Assembly: GCA_907165275.2 (NCBI GenBank)
Contig: OU015665.1
Location: 3,658,001 to 3,722,000, forward strand
Origin: Zygaena filipendulae
Taxonomy: Eukaryota > Arthropoda > Insecta > Lepidoptera > Zygaenidae
DNA length: 64,000 nucleotides
Direction of reading: 5' to 3'
The notes below the pieces were generated by a model. It saw only the letters and a program-made list of their open reading frames with translations. It was not told where the DNA came from and did no database searches. This document shows positions 56,685-64,000 of the stretch, one piece after another; positions within the stretch are counted from its first letter, which is position 1; each line of letters starts with the position of its first letter. The translations under genes and the position numbers were made by a program.

Positions 56685-57509
56685 ATTGAATTTGAAACAT
56701 TAACCTATTTGTGTACACCGAACAAACCAACCAAGTTTACATATGAAGAGTTGTGCCTCAAATTAAAAGATAAATATGCAAAGCCATTATCTACAGCTAT
56801 AGAACGAGCAGAATTTCGTAAGAGGGATCAACTCTCCAATGAAAAAATACAAGATTATGTGTTGGAATTAAGAAAAATGGCAGGAAAATGTAAGTTCAAG
56901 GACATAGACGACCAAATAAAAGAAAAATTTATGAACGGTGTTTCATCGAAAGTGGTCAAGTTTGAGTTAATGAAAAGCTCCACGGATATGACTTTGGATA
57001 ATTGCATTGAACTCGCTCGAACTGTAGAAGCCGCACTATTGCACTCGAATAATACAAATGAAGTGTCAGAAGTGTTTTACAATCAGAAAAAACAAAAACC
57101 TAAACAAGAAGTATTTAAAAAGAAGACCAATAATAGTCAAAATAACCCCAAATGTTTTTGCTGTGGGAAACCAAATCACATGAAATCAGAATGTTACCTA
57201 AAAGACAAATTTTGTTCAGAATGTGGACAGAAAGGGCATATTTACAATATGTGCACAAAAAGAAAGGTACATACGAATATATTGGAGGCAGGTTCCTCAG
57301 ACAGTCAGCGGACAGAAGATATTGATACTTCAATAAAAGATTTATTTACTGAGTATGACACTTATACCTTCAACAGTGTAAGTAGAATACCACCACATTA
57401 TTTAAATGTAAATATTAATGGACATAATATAAATTTACAGTTAGATACAGGTTCTGATGTCACCGTTATGTCATTAAATGATAAAAAAAGTGGCTTAACA
57501 AATGGGTAA
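56685..57509 (+). pseudogene. gag, N-terminally deleted, with start of protease
   Basis: The frame opens after TGA 56682-56684 without an ATG. The first codons already correspond to the middle of Gag (TYLCTPNKPTKFTYEEL), so about the first hundred residues are missing. Counted from 56709, residues 1-115 are the rest of the capsid-like region. Residues 149-162 and 169-182 are two CX2CX4HX4C zinc knuckles (nucleocapsid, RNA binding). A linker leads to the aspartic protease motif LDTGSD (catalytic D at 246). The frame stops at TAA 57507-57509 soon after the catalytic triad. No protein can start normally from this copy. The A-run at 57483-57489 is a likely slip site for the frame loss. Confidence 0.85.
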
Positions 57510-57514
57510 TATAA

Positions 57515-60316
57515 CCCAGCAATGTTTTATTTAAAAACTTTGATCAAACAATTTCAAAGCCAGTAGGAATCATAGACAATGTAATAGTAAAATTCAAAAA
57601 TATAACTAAGAAGTTAAAACTATTTATAGTAGAACATGATGGACCGAATGTAATTGGTAGGGATTGGTTAAATGAGTTGAATCTTTGGCCTCCAACTCTA
57701 GGAAAAAGCTTTACGATTGGAACTAATGTAGTACAAACTGTTTCAGATGCCGAACAATTAATTAAACAACAGTTCGCAGAAGTATTTAGCCCGGGATGGG
57801 GAAATTTCAAAGGAGAAAGTATTACACTGAAATTGAAAACTGATGCGCAACCAAAATGTTTACCAGTAAGAAGGGTTCCATATTCACTACGGGAAAAAGT
57901 AAATAAAGAAATCACAAGATTATTAAATAATGACAGAATAGAGCCCGTTGAGCAAAGTGAGTGGGGAACACCAGTTGTGCCTATTTTAAAACCAGATGGA
58001 TCGGTAAGACTTTGTGGAGATTACAAATTAACAGTTAATCCCAATCTACAGGTTGATCATTTTCCCTTACCACATGTAAATGATATTTTGGATACACTAA
58101 AACAGGGTGAATATTTCTGCGAACTAGATTTAAAAGAAGCTTATCTTCAGGCTCCTCTTAATTTAGAGAGTCAAGATTGTACTACAATTGTTACTGAGGT
58201 AGGAACATTTAAATATAAGTATTTACCCTATGGAGTTAGTTCGGGTCCAGGTGCATTTCAAAGATTGATGTCAAAAAAATTAAATTCAATTCCAAATACA
58301 GTTGTATTCATTGATAATATATATATTAAAGGTAAAAACTTACAGGATATTTATAAAACCTTACAAAAAGTGTTACAAAAATTAATTGAATGTGAATTTA
58401 AATTAAAACCTGAAAAATGTAAATTGTTTGTGACATATTTGGATGTGTTTGGGTTTCGGGTGAACAAAGATGGTATCAGCACAATACAATCTAATATTGA
58501 ACCACTATTGAAGGCTAAATCTCCAAAAAATTTAACGATGTTGAAATCATTTTTGGGAAAAATTAATTACTACTCTAGATTTCTTAAGGATATGGCTACA
58601 ACACTGACACCACTATATGACTGTACCAAAAAAAAAAAATTTGTTTGGAATGATCAGTGTGAACAATCGTTTAAATTAATTAAAAGAAAATTAGCCTCAG
58701 CAAAAAATTTATCTCATTATAATCCTGACTTACCACTCATTTTAACCTGTGATGCATCTGATACAGGATTAGGGGCAGTTTTATCTAATAGAGACAGATG
58801 TGGCGTGGTAAGACCGATTACATATGCTAGCAAAAAATTGAGTGATGCTGAGCTACGGTATAGCACAATTGATAAGGAGGCAGTAGCAGTCATATTTGGA
58901 ATAACAAAATTCTACAATTACATTTATGGTAGACAATTTGAGTTAGAAACAGACAATGCAGCTTTAGCCCAGATCTTTGGGCCCACAAAAAGTATTCCAA
59001 AAATGGCAGCTAAAAGGTTACAACACTATGCAATATTTTTATCAGCTTTTAACTATAAGGTGAGACATATTCAGTCAAGTAAAAATCCGGCTGATTTTTT
59101 GTCAAGAAATGTAAATCAATTAACAGAAAAAGAAGGTAACAATAATATTTCAAATGTTGATACAGGTATAAGCGTCAGGTGTTATGTGAACAGTTCAGGA
59201 ATAGAGTCTGTTAACTGGAAATCCATACAAAAAGAAACAAAAAAGGACTTAATATTGTCAAAAGTTACACGTTGTTTGACGGACGGTTGGCCAAATAAAA
59301 AAGAAATTGATAAAGATATACAGCCATTTTATAATCGCAGAAATGAACTCTGTTTAGAGAGAGACTGCATTCTCTGGGGCTATAGAGTGGTAGTGCCAGA
59401 GGCAATACGTCAAACAGTTTTAGCGGAATTGCATAAGACTCATTTCGGAATTGTTCGTATGAAAGAAATAGCCAGGTCATATTTTTGGTGGCCATATTTA
59501 GATTCAGAAATAGATAAAATAACAAAAACATGTCTGATTTGTTTACAAAATAGTAAATTTCCGACAAAAACACAGAAACCATGGCCAGTGCCACCTTCAG
59601 CATGGAATAGAATCCATGCAGACTTTTTAGGACCATTCTATAATAAAATGTTTTTGGTTGTAGTGGATAGTTATACAAAATGGCCAGAGGCCTATGAAAT
59701 GTCTAATATCACTAGTACTCGCACAATAGAAAAATTTAAAAATATTTTTGTAAGATACGGTTACCCGTTGCATTTGGTAACGGATAATGGGCGTTCATTT
59801 ACAAGTGAAGAATTTCAAAATTTTTGCAAAGAATGTCAAATTAAGCATTCATTTTCACCACCTTATCATCCTGCTACAAATGGAGCAGCTGAAAGATTTG
59901 TAGAGACTTTTAAAAATGCAGTGTCTAAAATTAAAGAAAGTGGTTATAGTCTATCAGAAGCTGTTTATATGTTTTTGTTTGACTATAGGAGTACGCCTCA
60001 GCGTACTACGGGCATGTCGCCAGCGAGACTTATGTTGGGGAGAGAGATCAGGAATAGATTTAGTGTTTTACGTCCTCCTCCATTGGCAGAAATTGTGCAA
60101 GAGAAGCTTGATAAGAACCAGGAAATCAAAAGGGAGGTTAATTTTAGTGTAGGACAAAAGGTGATGGTTAGAGATTATAGGAAGGATGGCAAACCTTGGA
60201 CTCAAGGAGTAATTATAGAAGAATCTATACCAAATATCACTTATGTTATTGATGTAGATGGGTTCAAATGGAAACGACATGTAGATCAAATGTTAACTTG
60301 TTTGGAAACCACGTAG
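57515..60316 (+). pseudogene. pol: protease end, reverse transcriptase, RNase H, integrase
   Basis: The frame is open from after TAA 57512-57514 to TAG 60314-60316. It starts with the end of the protease (NVIGRDWL). Counted from 57677, reverse transcriptase spans about 65-300, with D151 in LDLKEAYLQ and FIDN at 211-214 where the family has a second aspartate. RNase H spans about 350-475, with D359, E401 and the final D473. The integrase zinc finger has H586, H589, C619 and C622. The integrase core has D649, D703 and E739 with the correct 35-residue spacing, followed by a basic C-terminal domain. The long frame is intact, but the RT active-site change should abolish polymerisation, and the protein is cut off from gag and protease by the frameshift. 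Minus-strand frames inside it are shadows. Confidence 0.9.
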
Positions 60317-60437
60317 CATTATAAGTACCTACATGGCTTATTTAGTTTTAAGTCTAAGTTTAAGTATTAATTTTAAGAATCTCTGAATTAGGTTCATTAA
60401 GTTTCTTTTGATTACTGTGTAAATATGTGTGGGAGAG
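60317..60437 (+). other. 3' untranslated part and purine tract of LTR element
   Basis: A non-coding spacer ending in GTGTGGGAGAG (about 60427-60437), the polypurine tract that primes plus-strand DNA, directly abutting the 3' LTR. Confidence 0.75.
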
Positions 60438-60580
60438 TGTGAGATACGGAACGTTTCTCTTTGTTGTCTCTGTCACACATATCGCCGCTCTCTTTATATT
60501 CTTTTTACTTTGGGTCACGCTGTGTTCAAATAATAATAAACCGGATTAATTAATTCCTGAGTTTTATTAAGAATACAACA
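60438..60580 (+). repeat. 3' LTR
   Basis: Same 143 bases as the 5' LTR. The downstream flank starts with the duplicated GATGG. Confidence 0.95.
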
Positions 60581-60856
60581 GATGGATTGATGGATGGATG
60601 GATGGATGGATGGATGGATGGATTGATGGATTGATGGATTGATGGATTGATGGATTGATGGATTGATGGATTGATGGATTGATGGATTGATGGATTGATG
60701 GATTGATGGATTGATGGATTGATGGATTGATGGATTGATGGATTGATGGATTGATGGATTGATGGATTGATGGATTGATGGATGGATGGATGGATGGATG
60801 GATGGATGGATGGATGGATGGATGGATGGATGGATGGATGGATGGATGGATGGATG
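60581..60856. repeat. GGAT/GATTGATG compound microsatellite
   Basis: The tract starts with a few GGAT units, then about 20 units of the 8-mer GATTGATG (about 60607-60780), then about 19 pure GGAT units. On the minus strand it gives a 108-codon His-Pro-Ser-Ile frame that is not a gene. It is the expanded internal microsatellite of the flanking repeat. Confidence 0.9.
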
Positions 60857-61014
60857 TTTGTTACTCTTTCACGCAAAAACTAATGGATGGATTTAAATGA
60901 AACTTTACAATAATATAGCTTATACATCAGATTGACACATAGGGTATTTTTTATCCCGGAATTCCCGCGGGAACTCTGAAATTAACGCGGGTGAAACCGC
61001 GGGGCACAACTAGT
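60857..61014 (-). repeat. Right part of repeat split by the LTR element
   Basis: GTTTGTTACTCTTTCACGCA, CAGATTGACACATAGGGTAT, CCCGGAATTCCCGCGGGAAC, ending GGGGCACAACTAGT. Together with 56395-56445 it makes one complete copy of the subfamily at 42273-42502. Confidence 0.9.
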
Positions 61015-61307
61015 GTCATTATAATTGTGTGATTTTTTACATGATTCGCATTCAAACAAACTGACAACAGACAAATTTTATGAAAATGTTCCAAATGCTA
61101 TCTTCTTCGATTTAAAGATAGGTGCGCCAAGTATAGACAAAGAAAATATTTAGGTACTTATATTTGTGATTTCGTAATTTTTCTGAGGATTTGTTCAAAT
61201 CCCTGGTTTATCTCGTCTGACTCGATTTGCATTTTGCAATATTTATTTGCCTATTTTTGTATGACTTCAAAGCTTTCGTTCTTATTGCACGGTAAATACG
61301 ATCATAC
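61015..61307. other. Short intergenic stretch
   Basis: Nothing recognised. Confidence 0.4.
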
Positions 61308-61475
61308 TAGATGTCCCGCGCGGTTTAACCTGCGTTAATTACGGAGTTCCCGCGGGAATTCCAGGCGAGACTTGGTGAAAACCGCATGAAAATCCGTTCA
61401 GTGATTTTTAAGTCTATCGCGAACAAACAGACAGACAGACGCTGTGTAGGACTTTGTTTTATAATATGTAAAGAT
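61308..61475 (+). repeat. Dispersed repeat with CTAGCTG-like end
   Basis: ACTAGATGTCCCGCGCGGTT, GTGAAAACCGCATGAAAATC, ACAGACAGACAGACGCTGTG and TTTTATAATATGTA. Confidence 0.75.
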
Positions 61476-63530
61476 GAAGTGGCATTGTATACTGTCGAGT
61501 TGTAGGAACCGAGTAATGTATTCAGGAGGATAATTATGATGTCTATGGGGTCAAGTAGGACGGTCGGTGCCTTTCGTGCAAAGGTAAAAGGCATAAATAT
61601 TACCCTATGACGTATAACGCATTCCCAAACGTTAGAAGTTTAGGGTTATGAAATATTTATGCGGGACGTAGGCTCGGACGCTGTAGTATTCCACTTCGGA
61701 TGTTTGTTCGCATAAAATAAGATCTCCGAAGCTTCAGAAGGGAAGGTCTAGAGAAAAACCGATAAGCAAAGCGGAAAAATGCAAGAAAGGCACCGCCGCA
61801 ATTGACCTTTTTGGTTATCCAGGACTGAATCTTGTTTTGTATTCTTGCCACATTTAGTTAGCTCAGTTATTTTTGGAGTTTTATGGCGAAAACCCAGGGG
61901 TTGGTAAACAAAGTTTAATTAAACTTAATTTATCTTTCTTTTCTCTCATCCTCCTATCCTTAGCCATGATCATTATAACAGCCGGTGCGGTTCTAACTTA
62001 TCACATCATTGATTTACATAGTGTGGTATATCAATATATCACATACAGAATCGTTGGTTAGCGATTCTACTCCCTCAGTTGTTGCATATTTGCTGTAATA
62101 ATTTACAAGATATAAATTAAAAGAAAATGTTTAGTACAAAGGAAAACCGTAATAAAAACACACTAGAAAAGCAAAAGTACCTAACAAATAAAGAAAATAA
62201 AACAACACAAGCAAATATTTACTTTCCCAAAGAAATTGATCGCTATTTTTTTTCGTGATGTTATCTGCCTTTCCTTTACAAGCGCCTGTCAGATACATAT
62301 TTCATTAAATCAGAATATCGGTGTAAAATATTTCATCGCATCGTCACAAAAACTCGTTTGAACTTTATGAGATTCTTTTGAAAATAGTCCATAATATGTA
62401 ACGCGAGCAATTGAAATTTGAAACGTTTTGTTTTATATTACTTATTTTGCGAAACTGCTCGCGAGATTAGGGTCGATTTGAAAGACAGCCTGATCACCCT
62501 GACACGTGAATATTTTACAGATGACGTAAATGAATAAAATATACAATAAGCGGATGATGAGCAAAAATCGAAACTTTGGAATAGACACCGTCATAAAACT
62601 TCATATGTGTCCATCTTCAATTTATACACGTCGGTCACCTATGCTTTGTTCACTGAAATAAAGAATTTATTTATGTAACTCTTTCATTTATTTCACTACT
62701 GTGGTCGAACGATAGGTCTACCAGAGGAGAATTTTGAATAATTGTAACGTTAAATAATTGGATGCGACCCACCCTTAAAATAAGGAAAAATATTACAGTC
62801 AGTAAAAAAACACGATACAATTGTGTCTCTTTGCCGATGGTGTTTTTTTTTGTCTTGTCTATTAATGGAATAGGCTTGCAATAATTTCGCCACTGTCCAC
62901 GTAATGAAAGGGACACGTAATTATAAATTTTAATTAAGTTAGTGTTGATGTTCAATTCAAAGAGTTCGTTTCATAAAGAGGTCATTACGAGCCTTAGGGT
63001 TTATGGGATAATGTCTTGACTCTCGAGACAATGAGCACATGGCCTTATGTTGTTATTGTTGGTAACAGGCAATCAGAAGACATCGCATAAAAACAAGGAA
63101 ACAGTTAACAGACGAACTTATATAAAGCCTCTATATTACGCTAACAGCCTTATTGGCGCCTCCGAGCTCCGGTCTCGACGTTCTGTTTTCTTTGTCTCAT
63201 CTGAACTTATGACATGAAAAACATCTGAAAATATTTTTTATATACCTAATAACGTGGCATAACTAAATGTTCTAAGCCGTATTTAACCTTTTTTACCTTT
63301 GAGGTTGCGGTCTTGTTAAATAAAAAATAAATAAATTACTAGGTGCTTATGTAAAAATTGTTATTTAGAGTTTAACCACAGATAATAATATAATACTATA
63401 CCTAGTAATAACTAAATTTAACTAATCTATCTACTTACACAAAAACTGTAAATATACTTTTTATCTTTATTTGAAAATTAAAGCTCTTTTATCGATTTCT
63501 ATGACTCACAAACTCACGTTCGCATTTATT
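61476..63530. other. Intergenic stretch
   Basis: Frames at 61325-61594, 61657-61851, 61873-62061 and 62671-62955 have no recognisable domain. No transposon ends were seen. Confidence 0.4.
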
Positions 63531-63738
63531 AATTACTAGCTGTTCCTCGCGGTTTCACCCGTAGTAATTTCGGAGTTTCCACGGGAATCCCGGAATAAAA
63601 AGTACCCTATGTCCTTCTATGTACCCCCGATAACGTGTATGCAAAATATCGTGGTGATCGGTTGAGCCGTTAAGTCGTGGAAGCGTAACAAACAAACAAA
63701 CAAACTCACTTTTGCATTTATAATATTAGTTAGGATTA
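63531..63738 (+). repeat. Dispersed repeat with CTAGCTG end
   Basis: Near-complete: ACTAGCTGTTCCTCGCGGTT, AAAAGTACCCTATGTCCTTC, GATAACGTGTATGCAAAATA, GATCGGTTGAGCCGTTAAGT, ACAAACAAACAAACAAACTC and TATAATATTAGTTAGGATT. Confidence 0.85.
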
Positions 63739-63882
63739 TTTTATTAGTCGTATATTAGGTACGTGTTCTAACCATCGTACCTTACTTATTAACTTTACCT
63801 TGGCAAGTTTTCAGCAGTTATGTTGCTTTCTGTGTTGCGTTACGATCTCCAGTCTCACCAGTCCTTTCGTCTATATTCATAG
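63739..63882. other. Short spacer
   Basis: Nothing recognised. Confidence 0.4.
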
Positions 63883-64000
63883 ACTAGCTGTGCCCCGCGG
63901 TTTCACCCGCGCGAAAGGTTTTTATTCTATATTTAACATTTTTCCCGACATCCGATTTCAATGAAACAAAGCCTATATGTAGCTCCAGGCTAAGCTTAAT
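63883..64000 (+). repeat. CTAGCTG repeat running off the window
   Basis: ACTAGCTGTGCCCCGCGGTT, then CACCCGCGCGAAAGG and TATATGTAGCTCCAGGCTAA, matching the long-body type at 36347-36622 in the opposite orientation. It is cut by the window edge. Confidence 0.8.

Larger units (their letters stand above)
56446..60580 (+). mobile_element. Mag-like Ty3/gypsy LTR retrotransposon
   Basis: A 4135-bp element with identical 143-bp LTRs, a tRNA-Ser primer site, gag and pol in two frames, and a purine tract before the 3' LTR. The 5-bp word GATGG flanks it on both sides (56441-56445, 60581-60585) as target duplication. Very short LTRs, two CCHC knuckles, a serine-tRNA primer and the integrase sequence place it near the Mag clade first described in the silkworm. 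The LTR identity indicates recent insertion. Missing Gag N-terminus, a protease frameshift and an altered RT active site make it non-autonomous. There is no envelope gene, so it is a retrotransposon, not a retrovirus. Confidence 0.95.

Noticed and set aside
60550..60876. 108-codon minus-strand frame rich in His, Pro, Ser and Ile
   Set aside because: It is the translation of the GGAT/GATTGATG microsatellite.
1..64000. CRISPR arrays, prokaryotic operons, phage or viral genomes
   Set aside because: No direct-repeat/spacer structure, no ribosome-binding-site gene strings, and the only retroelement lacks an envelope gene.

Overview
This window reads as nuclear DNA of a moth or butterfly (Lepidoptera). 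The evidence is the AT-rich background (about one third G+C by eye), abundant short TAGGTACCTA-like words, dozens of copies of the lepidopteran repeat that begins CTAGCTGT(C/G)CCCCGCGG, a relative of the cabbage-looper piggyBac transposon, and a Mag-like Ty3/gypsy retrotransposon. I cannot name the species. There are no bacterial-style operons. Almost every long open frame is either inside a transposon or a chance frame in repeats.

Host genes are sparse. The only confidently recognised one is the first coding exon of a secreted DOMON-domain protein of the DBH-like monooxygenase (MOXD1) type, minus strand, 10173-10610, ending at a consensus splice donor. Two CpG-rich islands look like promoters with first exons: minus strand at 30600-30990, and plus strand at 53460-53861, where a short ATG frame runs into a splice donor. 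Several unassigned candidates are listed with low confidence: a spliced mini-frame at 2988-3340, an exon at 3679-3778, frames at 17511-17714 and 18157-18390, and a helical frame at 52506-52772.

Mobile DNA dominates. A piggyBac element (11421-12731) has both termini and its TTAA duplication intact, but its transposase is frameshifted and internally deleted. A Mag-like LTR retrotransposon (56446-60580) has two identical 143-bp LTRs, a tRNA-Ser primer site and a 5-bp duplication. It sits inside a GGAT microsatellite that is itself inside an older repeat. Its Gag N-terminus is missing, its protease is frameshifted and its reverse transcriptase active site reads FIDN. Other families are a four-copy 320-350-bp MITE with TA-flanked ends, a TTAA-flanked small MITE, a composite element with about 170-bp foldback arms in several copies, a CpG-rich hairpin element, a hairpin-bearing MITE, and LINE scraps.

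The most unusual structure is at 38531-39925. Two arrays of diverged units of about 138 bp face each other in opposite orientation, and each unit keeps a poly-A tract followed by a core close to ACTCGAGCGCGTCAGAT. I do not recognise it as a known family. The rest of the window is AT-rich intergenic or intronic sequence in which I see no supported gene.
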